Shown here: one piece after another, positions 44,001 to 48,900 of the stretch
How positions within the stretch are numbered: position 1 is the first letter of the stretch
Layout: each line of letters opens with the position of its first letter
Assembly (NCBI GenBank): GCA_002420005.1
Contig: DIHE01000052.1
Location: 1 to 64,000, forward strand
Reading direction: 5' to 3'
DNA: 64,000 nucleotides
Source: Holophagales bacterium UBA5704
Lineage (GTDB): Bacteria > Acidobacteriota > Thermoanaerobaculia > Multivoradales > UBA5704
Program-made: the position numbers and the translations under genes
The notes under the pieces: generated by a model
What the model was told of the DNA's origin: nothing
The model's database searches: none
The model's input: the letters and a program-made list of their open reading frames with translations, nothing else

Positions 44001-45167
44001 CCCACGGTGGCCCTGCAGCAGCTCGCCGTCTGCCTCGCCCGGCCCGAGACCCCGGTCCCCGGCCACCTGCGCCGCGTGCTCACCGCGGGCGAGCAGCTCC
44101 AGGTGACGCCGCAGGTGGTCGAGGCCTTCCGCCGCCTCTCGGAGGCCACCGGAGGCACGGCGCTGCACAATCACTACGGGCCGTCCGAGACGCATGTGAC
44201 GACCGAGCTGATCCTGGACGGCGATCCGGCCTCCTGGCCCGCCCGGCCCACGATCGGCCGCCCGCTCGCCGGCACCACCGCCTACGTGCTGGACGCCGCC
44301 CTGGAGCCGGTGCCCCTGGGAGTCCCCGGCGAGCTGTTCCTGGGGGGCATCTGCCCGGCCACCGGCTACCGCGGAAGCCCCGACCTCACCGCCGAGCGCT
44401 TTCTTCCCGATCCCTTTGGAGATCCGTCGGCTCGCCTCTACCGCACCGGCGACCGCGCGCGCCTCCTGCCGGACGGCACCCTGGAGTTCCTCGGCCGCCT
44501 CGACCACCAGGTGAAGGTCCGCGGCTACCGCGTGGAGCCGGGGGAGGTGGAGGCCGTGCTGGCGGAGCACCCGCGGGTGCGGGCGTGCGCCGTGGCGCTG
44601 GTCGCCGGGCCGCCCGAAGACCGCCTGGTCGCGTGGTACGTGGCGGACGGCGAGGTGGCGCCGGGCGAGCTGCGCGATCCACTGCGCGACCATCTGCGCG
44701 CGCGCCTGCCGGAGCCGCTGGTGCCGGCCGCCTTCGTGCCGCTCGCCGCCCTGCCGCTCTCCGCCACCGGCAAGGTGCAGCGCTCCGCCCTCCCCGCGCC
44801 GGAGGGCGAGCGTCCGGCCACGGCGCCCTACGTGGAGCCGCACACCACCCTGGAGCGCACGATCGCCGCCGTGTTCCGCGAGGAGCTGGGCCTCGACCGC
44901 GTCGGCCGCGAGGACAACTTCTTCGACCTCGGCGCCCACTCCCTCACCCTGGTGCGCGCCGCCGACCGGCTCGCCGCGGAGCTCGGCCGGCCGGTCGCCG
45001 TGCTGGAGCTGTTCCGCACCCCCACCGTCGCCACGCTCGCCCGCCGGCTCGAAGGCGAGGAGGAGAGCCTGCCGTCCCGCGAGACTCTGGAAGAGCGCAC
45101 GGCCACCCGCCGGCAATCGCTGGAACGGCGGCGCGAGCTGCGTTCGCGCAAGGGGGGGGAGGGGTGA
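29061..45167 (+). CDS. Hybrid PKS-NRPS, KS-AT-ACP-(C-A-PCP)x4
   Basis: 5368 residues. An iterative assembly line with one PKS module and four NRPS modules in the order KS, AT, ACP, then four C-A-PCP sets. All carrier domains keep their phosphopantetheine serines (Ser1005, 2060, 3147, 4222, 5294). There is no starter/loading domain, ketoreductase, epimerase, methyltransferase or release domain. The C-terminal ~30 residues after the last PCP are a charged helix (RETLEERTATRRQSLERRRE) almost shared with the end of the second NRPS, perhaps a docking element. It starts with ATG after AGAAGG and overlaps the next gene by 4 bases (GTGA). Makes a polyketide-capped peptide passed to the downstream NRPS. 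Contains in-frame repeats at linkers. Confidence 0.96.
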   Translation: MCAVLSSDPSLSDPSTEPSSPDGIAIVGMAGRFPGASDVEAFWRNLRAGVESISVLSREELAAAGIEPALLDDPRLIPAGGVLDGIELFDASFFGFAAREAEAMDPQIRQFLEVSWEAFENAGYDTESFSGSVGIFGGMGSSGYLLRHLLAHPEVLAALGPLQARILTDKDFLVSLAAFKMNLTGPSLNVQTACSTSLVATVLACQSLVTYQCDVALAGGSTILLPQAGYLPQEGVSSPDGRCRAFDASSQGTVGGSGAGVVVLKRLADALAEGDTIHAVLKGFATNNDGSFKMGFTAPGIEGQIQVVAMAQAVAGIRGDTITYVEAHGTGTPLGDPIEVDALTEVFRSATDRTGYCALGSVKTNVGHLDTAAGVASLIKTTLALAHREIPPSLGFERPNPQIDFAASPFFVNTALRPWTTDGVPRRAGVSSFAIGGVNAHVIVEEAPPVPPGDPASDRQLLLLSAKTETALDAATERLARHLREHPEVDLADVAYTLQVGRRAFRHRRALVCQGREDALAALEARDPRRLLTGTADSRDARVAFLFPGLGNHHVGMARDLYREEPRFREILDECADLLTPELGLDLRKTLFPEGLSPLSRGAGAGEGVNLRALLGRGAAQESPAEAEAARRLRRTELAQPAVFAVEYALARLLQELGLRPEALLGFSVGEYVAACLSGVFALGDAMRLVARRAKMIAELPTGAMLAVPLAEVEAGRLAGMELSIAALLGPELTVVAGPEPAVAALEARLAGEGLQVRRLETEHAFHSRMMDPIAGRFRELFRGVRMQAPEIPFVSNVTGTWITAEQATDPGYWAEHLRKAVRFADGVALLWGEPGRALVEAGPGQTLTSWALQHPAADGARDGVAVATMRHGLDRQDDQAFLLTALARLWLAGVRMDWPAFHAGARRLRVPLPTYPFERKRYWLAPGAPLMFSAAPPAVAIAEKEEVRERAAGGLGGRVRPELPVPFAAPRDEVERLVALVWKDLLGIDRIGVWDGFFDLGGDSILATKLVTRLNEAFAAGFSLRLVFEKPTVADMAAVIHAQRAEGGRIEEERIPRIPRDGGPLPVSFAQRRLWFLDQLAPGDPFYNVPAAAELSGPVDAGVLGRCFLEIVRRHETLRTRLASVDGEPFQVVEAPPASWTVPLVDLRGLPADRREPETRTLAAAEARRPFDLAVAPLLRTLLVRLEEQRHAICVTMHHTVSDGWSNVVFLTEMAALHQALRDGREPILPELPIQYADFAAWQLAQFEGGVLAEQLAWWTEQLTGLPPGLDLPTDRPRPPVQTFGGARIPLVVEPAVAEGLRRRAREEGATLYMLLLAAMDVLLYRHTGQTSFAVGTAVANRNRRETENLIGFFTNTLVLRAAMDPEESFRALLRRTRDVARQAFQHQDLPFEKIVEELQPERDLSRSPFFQVMMVETLVENRMLDDMGIRQLEVDPGVARFDFLFDMSDQGRELTGVLEYNSDLFDATSADRIVGRWLTLLAAIAEDGEARVGEIRLLGAEEWAVVAAGPSPPCPLSHPCSLPPGRGGELAEATALVGLDGVETTYAELRARSNRLAAWLRRQGVGPDVLVAFTLERSVELLVVFQAILTAGGAYVPVDPELPEERRALILEDSGARIVLTRPVLEALDLSSESAEDLPPLAGPENLAYLLYTSGSTGRPKGVAMTRGALDNLIAWQLASLPGAWRTLQFTALSFDVSYQEIVSTWAAGGTLVLIGEEDRRDPAALLAVLRAQRVERLFLPFVALQQIAEAAREEELPESLREVITAGEQLRITPALAAMFRRLPGARLHNQYGPTETHVVTSSTLAGDPALWPALPPIGRAFPGTWGVVLDPHGGPAPLGVPGELMLGGVCLARGYLGRPDLTAERFIPDPLGDPSDPSNPSDSPGGGHRLYRTGDRARLQPRAGGPPELEFLGRLDDQVKIRGYRVEPGEVEAVLAGHPGVAAAAVAVRESAAGLRLVAWVVAEKGAPADLRAFLAARLPDHAVPSSITVLDAFPLTSSGKVDRRALPAPALETGGGQLVAPRTETEAVLAGIWREVLEIPRLGVTDDFFALGGHSLLATRITSRVRAAFGVALPVRTLFEAPTVARLAARIDEAAAGAPAPEAPPLLPVPRGGDFPLSYAQRRLWFLHTLDPDTAAYHMTGAFRLSGPLAPAALAGALLAIARRHEALRTTFHPSAGEPVQRIAAAAALALPLLDLSALPEAVRDREARRIAESEGRRPFDLEQAPLLRTALLRLAPAEHLLTTTLHHAVGDGWSLGVLAGELAALYPAVLAGVPPALPALPVQMVDYAVWQQGWLQGETLQRLLLWWRAHLAGAEAALRLPTDRPRPAGLLRHARTLRFRLPGALAEALEALGRERGTTLFMLLLAGWEAVLHRWSGQGDFTVGSPIANRHPAAVEGVIGCFVNTLALRARVAGDEPFGALLARVRDETLGAYDHQDLPFEVLVEALQPDRELSRAPIFQVLFALQNTPMPRFELAGLVLGAEPVDLDTPKLDLSLILERGAEGIDAVLEFAADLFDEATVARLARHWENLLGGAAAAPGTAVGLLPLLTAEERRELLIDKVPAPLPLGGPALLHERFAEWVRRTPEAPALRDGDAELTYRQLADKTDRLAAALCAAGVRPGDRVAVGLPRNGAVPVAALAILKAGAAWLYLDPALPHDRIALMAADAGVTALCTDAPGEALLRPLMPAGTPVLAVDLEPVAPGEPVVLPGLDLPGTALAYVIYTSGSTGRPKGVCGTHHGALNLAEALQRHSRVPPGTVCSQWASYLFDASVLELAGWWLVGGCLDVVPEAVRTDGPALAAWMERRRVGCVFLAPAMLVDFAAGFEQADVPLLQLTSGGEAMLTAPLQSIARRRPRASVFDVYGPTETSIVTSFWRYPIERGEDLAAHQLYAPIGTPYANQRVYLLSPQGEPVPVGVAGEVCSGGGYLAQGYLARPDLTAERFVPDPFGQLLDPTDRSDRSDRTDQSLHGGRLYRTGDLARWRPDGLLEFIGRVDHQVKIRGQRIELGEIEAALQRLPQVVEAAVLANLRDGEKRLEAYVVAAPGTEPTAAELRQSLAATLPDFMLPSAFAFLDALPRNTSDKVDRGRLAALVPEATAAAAVYMAPRTPAEELVAGVWAEVLGVAQVGATDDFFTLGGHSLLATRVVSRLQKLAGVTLPVRALFESPTVESLAAKLAGMGGGAPLPGEGRAVGEGAGVRPVPRDRPLPLSFAQERIWFLEQLQPGSTAYHLPAAIDLKGDLRPAALAAALAEILRRHEALRTVFREEGGRPVQVILPAPPPELPAIDLGGLPEAARAAEAGRLAAAWFSRPFDLQAEPMLNAALLALAPGLHRLLLLQHHIASDGWSLGVLVREVAALYPLAAGLPGGTRLPEPPIQFADFAVWQRERLRGALLESLIEAGRAQLAGAPPATDLPTDRPRPRTQSFRGEILNVTYSERGAASMAALARREGATLFMALLAVFQALLQRWSGEDDVVVGTPVAGRTRPELENLIGVFINTLALRGRLDGAPTFRQMVGRAREAAFAAFAIQELPFETLVEKLHPVRDLSRPPVFQTMFALQNAPLGRLELPGLVLEPLPADAGGAKLELLLSLTEEGSTLAGGLEYNTTLFDRATAERFLRHFGALVEAAAAAPDVPLARLSILGAEERAQLLGAWADGGAVPAGSEELLHARFAALALAEPAAPALTWNRRDVSYGELAARAWRLARHLRSLGVGPEVRVGICLERSPDLVVALLAVLAAGGAYVPLDPTLPVERRAFLVRDTAMPVLVARRGLLAGLALDGLHVVDPAEETAALAALSAEPLPPSADPGNLAYLIYTSGSTGVPKGVAITHRNASAFLRWATGFWSREDLAAVLAATSVSFDLSVFELFAPLSVGGRVVLVDNALRLPEVAADGGVTLLNTVPSALAELLRLGALPATLRVVNLAGEPLRRPLADALHQAGVPRLFNLYGPSEDTTYSTWEEILPGSVGEPGIGRPIAGTRAWVLDPEGQPAPAGVPGELCLGGAGLARGYHDRPELTAEKFVPNPFGDPSDPSDRSDPSDSHGARLYRTGDRARRRPDGTLEFLGRLDHQVKIRGFRIELGEIEAALATCSGVAEAAVQVREREGDRRLEAFLVAAPGPEPGLAALRAELGRRLPEPMIPSALIFLPALPRTATGKVDRRALAGIEATPGGIRREYVPPRTDIEEWVVATCARLLGVPQVGLRDRFFDLGGHSLLATQLIAHLRDEWSIELPLPEVFAAVDIGDLADRITDLGLGQAEDADLAAALAELGIDAPGDDPEAEIPAEVPAPAAFAPPPLQRLPRPADPAAPFEAPLSFAQLRLWLIDRIEPGSPTYNVGLAERLTGVLDPALLAGALAAVVRRHEAVRTTFAVRAGDPVQVIHPPAPVPVPLLDLTGLPEALRRAEAARLGVDEEIRPFDLEHGPLLRTSLLRLAPQEHVLFLTLHHIVCDEWSNRLLLREAILLYAALATGRPAVLPAVPVHYADYAVWQRGWLTGPALAAQLAFWRERLADPPVLELPTDRPRPPLQTFRGSQVPLPFPAATAAGLLSLSHHHRRHGATPFMTLLAAFQALLARTAGQTDLTVGTPISGRNRTEVENVVGFFLNTLVLRADLAGDPAFGEILDRTRAGALEAFGRQDLPFEKLVDEIGVRRSLGHSPLFQVLFVLLHGAPLPATAAGLAAEPFPVEAKTAKFDLTVSLRVDGEALGGVIEYNTDLFDRTTVLRFAERFRVLCAAVVADPERRLAALPLLTESEAHQTLRELSGAPAPAAAEVALPELLAAWAAREPERIAVEWEGGSLTYAALVDRARARAAALRSAGVGPEVPAACLAGRGPELPVDLLGAFFSGGAWLPIDPAWPEERRRLVREERGDAGSSYVIYTSGSTGRPKGVAVPARVLTNLVLWQIDPRRPGATPDAARTLQFSSPSFDVSLQEMLSTWCTGGTLVLSTEEDRRDPAALARHLREARIERLFLPTVALQQLAVCLARPETPVPGHLRRVLTAGEQLQVTPQVVEAFRRLSEATGGTALHNHYGPSETHVTTELILDGDPASWPARPTIGRPLAGTTAYVLDAALEPVPLGVPGELFLGGICPATGYRGSPDLTAERFLPDPFGDPSARLYRTGDRARLLPDGTLEFLGRLDHQVKVRGYRVEPGEVEAVLAEHPRVRACAVALVAGPPEDRLVAWYVADGEVAPGELRDPLRDHLRARLPEPLVPAAFVPLAALPLSATGKVQRSALPAPEGERPATAPYVEPHTTLERTIAAVFREELGLDRVGREDNFFDLGAHSLTLVRAADRLAAELGRPVAVLELFRTPTVATLARRLEGEEESLPSRETLEERTATRRQSLERRRELRSRKGGEG
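29124..32195 (+). other. Module 1: KS-AT-ACP (malonyl, no reduction)
   Basis: KS residues 22-445: Cys194 (TACSTS), His328 (EAHGTGT) and His368 (NVGHLD) are intact, so it is a condensing, not decarboxylating, KS. AT about 543-855: Ser668 in GFSVGE and HAFH at 764-767, the malonyl-type motif. ACP serine 1005 (GGDS). No KR, so the beta-keto group would remain. A starter acyl chain must come from elsewhere. Confidence 0.85.
30849..30888 (+). repeat. C-rich miniature repeat, in-frame copy 2 (in AT domain)
   Basis: CCCCTCTCCCGCGG followed by GGGGGAGGGGGTGA resembles the copy at 38629-38678. It encodes a short Ser/Gly/Ala insertion in the AT domain just before the LAQPAVFAVEYAL segment, a place where AT domains vary in length. 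Confidence 0.55.
33595..33652 (-). repeat. C-rich miniature repeat, in-frame copy 3 (inverted)
   Basis: Reads CCTCACCCCCCTGCCCCC then CTCCCGGGAGAGGGGGAG, the reverse complement of the forward copies. It sits in the linker between the C and A domains of module 2 and adds about 20 Pro/Ser/Cys/Gly residues. Confidence 0.65.
34689..34721 (+). repeat. 9-bp tandem repeat in A-domain linker (module 2)
   Basis: About 3.7 copies of GATCCGTCC encode DPSDPSNPSDS between PDPLG and RLYRTGD of the adenylation domain. Homologous positions in modules 3 and 4 carry the same kind of repeat with other copy numbers. Confidence 0.8.
35412..38613 (+). other. Module 3: C-A-PCP, unassigned pocket
   Basis: C domain HHAVGDG (second His 2253). 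A-domain pocket reads D-A-L-F-T-G-V-I-V, which I cannot match to a known substrate; a hydrophobic or aromatic residue is plausible. PCP Ser3147. The A-domain ends with NTSDKVDRGRL, where the usual G-K-V-D is D-K-V-D. Confidence 0.65.
37938..37980 (+). repeat. 9-bp tandem repeat in A-domain linker (module 3)
   Basis: About 4.7 copies of GATCGGTCG-type units encode DPTDRSDRSDRTDQS after PDPFG and before RLYRTGD. Confidence 0.8.
38629..38678 (+). repeat. C-rich miniature repeat, in-frame copy 4
   Basis: The most complete copy: CCCCTCTCCCGGGAGAGGGG, then AGAGCGGTGGGAGAG and GGGGCGGGGGTGAGG. The first 20 bases form a perfect palindrome. It encodes a Gly/Pro/Arg linker between the PCP of module 3 and the C domain of module 4. 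Confidence 0.75.
38697..41855 (+). other. Module 4: C-A-PCP, Ala-type pocket
   Basis: C domain QHHIASDG (second His 3347). Pocket D-L-F-N-N-A-L-T-Y (from SFDLSVFE, LNTVPSA, VNLAGEP and NLYGPSEDTTY) matches a code I know for alanine. PCP Ser4222, followed by an ~80-residue Asp/Glu/Pro-rich spacer before the next C domain, much longer than other linkers here. Confidence 0.75.
41169..41210 (+). repeat. 9-bp tandem repeat in A-domain linker (module 4)
   Basis: About 4.7 copies of GATCCGTCG-type units encode DPSDPSDRSDPSDS at the same linker as in modules 2 and 3. Confidence 0.8.
42021..45140 (+). other. Module 5: C-A-PCP, Pro-like pocket, shortened A domain
   Basis: C domain motif is HHIVCDEWS (second His 4454), with Glu in place of the usual Gly after Asp. 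Pocket D-V-Q-F-L-A-H-V-T is close to proline codes. The segment between the A2 region (WPEERRRLV) and A3 (YVIYTSGSTG) is about 40 residues shorter than in the other A domains. PCP Ser5294 sits in LGAHS rather than LGGHS. Confidence 0.65.
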
Positions 45168-45955
45168 GGGGGGCCGGGGACGCCCGACGGCTACGTCCGA
45201 GCGGGGGCTATCGCAACCTGCGGTCGTTCCAGGTCTCCACGCTCATCTATGACGCGACGGTCTCGTTCTGCGATCGCTTCCTGGACAAGCGGTCCCGCAC
45301 CGTGGACCAGATGGTGCAGGCGGCGCGCAGCGGGCGGCAGAACATCGCCGAAGGCAGCCGGGCCTCGGCCACCTCGTCGCAGACCGAGCTGCGCCTCGTC
45401 AACGTCGCGCGGGCGAGCCTCGACGAGCTTCTGCTGGACTACGAGGACTTCCTGCGCCAGCGCAGCAAGCGCCAATGGGCGAAGGATGACCGCGAAGCCC
45501 GGGAGGTGCGGGCGGTCGGGAGAGCCGGCTCCGCCGCCGCCGCCCCGTACGCTCCCTGGCTGAGCCACGCCGACCCGGGCGTGGTGGCGAACGCAGTGAT
45601 CTGCCTGATCCACCAGGCCAACTACTTGCTCGACCAGCAGATCGCCGCGCTGGAGCGCGATTTCATCCACCAGGGCGGCTACAGCGAGACCCTTGCGGCA
45701 GCCCGGCTCGCCGAACGCGACCGCCAGCGGCACCGGGGCCTTGTGGATCGGACGGATCCGACGGATCGGACTGATCCGTCCGATGACTTGGCCCCGACTG
45801 CCGCGGAGGCCCCGCCGGCTTGCCCGGCCTGTGGCAAGGCCATGGCCTTGCGGATCGCCCGACAGGGTGCCCGTGCCGGGTCCCGGTTCTGGGGTTGCAC
45901 GGGCTACCCGCACTGCAAGGGAACACGGCCGATCGAAGGCGTGCCGCCATGCTGA
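45164..45955 (+). CDS. Four-helix-bundle suffix protein with C4 zinc ribbon
   Basis: 263 residues. The N-terminal half matches the 23S-IVS/S23-like four-helix-bundle family (SGGYRNLRSFQVSTLIYDAT, FCDRFLDKRSRT, QNIAEGSRAS), known as four helix bundle suffix domain proteins. The C-terminus has a topoisomerase-type C4 zinc ribbon: CPACGKAM ... GCTGYPHCKGT. The linker includes a 9-bp tandem repeat (DRTDPTDRTDPSDD). The GTG start overlaps the first NRPS stop (GTGA) and its end overlaps the second NRPS start by 7 bases, so it is translated within the biosynthetic operon. Its role is unknown; the family is usually chromosomal and not tied to NRPS clusters. Nucleic-acid binding by the ribbon is likely. 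Confidence 0.85.
   Translation: MRGAGDARRLRPSGGYRNLRSFQVSTLIYDATVSFCDRFLDKRSRTVDQMVQAARSGRQNIAEGSRASATSSQTELRLVNVARASLDELLLDYEDFLRQRSKRQWAKDDREAREVRAVGRAGSAAAAPYAPWLSHADPGVVANAVICLIHQANYLLDQQIAALERDFIHQGGYSETLAAARLAERDRQRHRGLVDRTDPTDRTDPSDDLAPTAAEAPPACPACGKAMALRIARQGARAGSRFWGCTGYPHCKGTRPIEGVPPC
45746..45786 (+). repeat. 9-bp tandem repeat in the four-helix-bundle gene
   Basis: GATCGGACG/GATCCGACG-type units, about 4.5 copies, encode an Asp/Arg/Thr/Pro linker between the helical bundle and the zinc ribbon. Same repeat family as in the flanking NRPS genes. Confidence 0.75.
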
Positions 45956-48900
45956 GCCTCTCCCACACCCAGCGTGGCCTCTGGTTCCTTCACCGCCTGC
46001 ACCCGGGGAGCACCGCCTACCACATGGCCACCCTCACCCGGGTGGTGGGCGATGTGCCCGTGGAGGCCATCCGTGCCTCGTTCCAGCGGATGCTCGACCG
46101 CCATCCCGCGCTGCGCACCACGTTTCCGCTGGTGGGAGACGAGCCGGCGCAGGTGATTCCGGAGGCGGGGGAGGTGGCGTTCGAGGTGGTCGAGGCGACG
46201 GGGTGGAGCGCGGGGGCGCTGCGCGCCGCGATGGAGGCGGCGGCGTACCGGCCGTTCGACCTCCAGCGCGGGCCGATCTTCCGCGCCACGGTGTTCGTCC
46301 ACGGCGCGGAGCGCTACCTGGTGGCTGCGATGCACCACATCGTCTCCGACTTCGCCGCGCTGGCGAATCTCCTGCGCGAGGCGCCGCCGGAGGGGAAGAG
46401 CTTTGCGCAGTTCGTCGCCTGGCAGGCGGAGATGCTCGCCGGGCCGGAGGGGGAGAGGCTGGAGGCGTTCTGGCGCGAGCGGCTGGACGGCCTGCCGGAG
46501 CTGAATCTTCCCGCCGACCGGGTCAAGCCCGCCCATGCGCCGGAGCAGGCGGGCGCCGTCTGGCGCACGATTGCGCCCGCCACCCTCGGCCCGCTCAAGG
46601 CGCTCGCCCGGGCCGAAGGAGCCACCCTCTACGTGGTCCTTCTCGCCGCCTGGCAGACGCTGCTCTCGCGCTACACCGGGCAGGAGGACTTCGCCGTCGG
46701 CTCTCCGGTGGCCGGCCGGCCGGCGGGCTACGGCCGGGTGTTCGGCTACTTCACGAATCCCCTGGTGCTGCGCGCGGATCTGGCGGGCGATCCGCCGTTT
46801 CGCACGCTGGTGGAGCGCACCCGGCGGCGGGTGGTGGAGGCGCTGGATCATCAGCACTTCCCTCTGCCCCTTCTGGTCGAGCGCCTGCGCGCCCGCTCCG
46901 AGCTGTTCCGCACCCTCTTCGTCTTCCACCGCGCGCCCGCCGGGGCCGAGGGGCTGGTCGGCTTCTCGCTGGGCCGCGGGGGCGCCCGCCTGCCGATCGA
47001 CGGCTTCGCGCTGGAGTCGCTCCCGAACGCCCCGCGTGGCTCGCAATTCGACCTGACCCTCGCGGCCGGCGAGATGGCGGGCGCCCTGGAGCTGCAGATC
47101 GTCTACGACGCCGCCCGCTTCGACGCGCCGACGCCCGCGCGCTGGCTGCAGCACTTCGACCGCCTGCTCGCCGGGGTGGCGGAGAACCCCGAGTGTCCGC
47201 TCTCCGCCTTGCCCTTGCTCACCCCCTGGGAGCGCCACCACCTGCTCGCCGAGGTCAACGACGGCGCGGACGCCGGTCTCCCCTGGCCCACCCTGCACGA
47301 GGGCTTCGAGCGCCAGGCGCGGCAAACCCCACAGGCGACCGCCCTGATCGACGGCCTCCGCCGCCTCACCTACCAGGAGCTGGACGAGCGCGCCACCGCC
47401 CTCGCCGAGGACCTCCGCCGCCGCGGGGCCGGCCCGGAGACCGTGGTGGCCGTCAAGCTGCCGCGCACCGCGGAGCTGATCGTGGCTTTGCTGGGCGTGT
47501 TGAAGAGCGGCGCGGCGTACCTGCCGCTCGACCCCACCTACCCGGAGGAGCGGATCGCGTTCATGTTGGCGGATGCGGGGGCCGAGTGGTTGCTGGGGCC
47601 TGGTGGGATCGGACGGATGGGACCGATCCGACCGATCCGACCCATCGAAGGCGACGCCGGCTCCCGCCGGCTCGCTTACCTCATTTACACCTCCGGCTCC
47701 ACCGGCCGCCCGAAGGGCGTCGCCATCGAGCATGCCGCCGCGGTGCGGCTGGTGGCCTGGGCGCGCGCGGCGTTTTCCCCGGCGGAGCGGGCGGGGGTGC
47801 TGGCGGCCACCTCGGTGAATTTCGACCTGTCGATCTTCGAGATCTTCGTCCCGTTGTCGACGGGGGGCGCGGTGATCCTCGCCGAGAACGCGCTGGCCCT
47901 CCCGGAGCTGCCGGCGCGGGGCGAGGTCACCCTCGTCAACACCGTCCCCTCCGCGCTCGCCGGGCTGTTGGAGATGGGACCGCTGCCGCCCTCCGTGCGC
48001 ACGGTCAACCTGGCCGGCGAGCCGCTGCGGCGCGCCCTGGCGGACCAGATCCTCGCCACCGGGGTCAAGCTGTGGGATCTCTACGGCCCTTCCGAGGACA
48101 CGACCTACTCGACCGGCGCGGTGGTGGCGGGAGAGCCCGGGGAGCCCTTGATCGGCTGGCCGCTCGCCGGCTCGCGCGCCTTCGTGCTCGACCGCCGGGG
48201 AGACCCGGCGCCGCTCGGCGTCCCCGGCGAGCTGTGCCTGGGCGGGGGAGGCCTCGCCCGCGGCTACCTCGGCCGCCCCGAGCTGACCGCCGAAAAGTTC
48301 ATCCCCGCACCGTTTGATCTGGCTGATCCCCGCGGCGCGCGCCTCTACCGCACCGGCGACCTCGTGCGCCGCCGCCCCGACGGCGCCCTCGAGTACCTGG
48401 GGCGCCTCGACCACCAGGTGAAGATCCGCGGGTTCCGCATCGAGCTGGGCGAGGTCGAGGCGGCGCTGCTGGCCCTCCCCGGCGTGCGCGAGACGGTGGT
48501 GGTGGCACAGGGCGGGGCGCTCGTCGCCTACGTGGTGGGCGAAGCCGGCGCTCTGGAGGAGGCCCTGCGGCAGCGGCTGCCGGCGCCCTTCGTGCCGTCG
48601 TTCTTCGTCGCTCTCGATGCGCTGCCGCGCACCCCGAACGGCAAGGTGGACCGCAAGGCCCTGCCGGCTCCGGTGGTGGCCGAGGAACATGCCACGGAGG
48701 CGCCGGTCGGGCCGGTGGAGGAGGCGGTGGCGGCGGTCTGGGCGGCGGTCCTGGGGCGTGAGCGGATCGGCCGGTTCGAGCGCTTCTTCGAGCTGGGCGG
48801 CCATTCGCTCCTGGCCGCGCGGGTGGTGGCGCGGCTGCGCGAGGCGCTCGGGCTCGATCTGCCGTTGACCGCGCTGTTCGACGCTCCCACGGTGGCGGGT

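Noticed and set aside
37980..45116. 2378-codon open frame on the minus strand
   Set aside because: Antisense shadow of the NRPS modules, with repeated low-complexity text mirroring each A and C domain.
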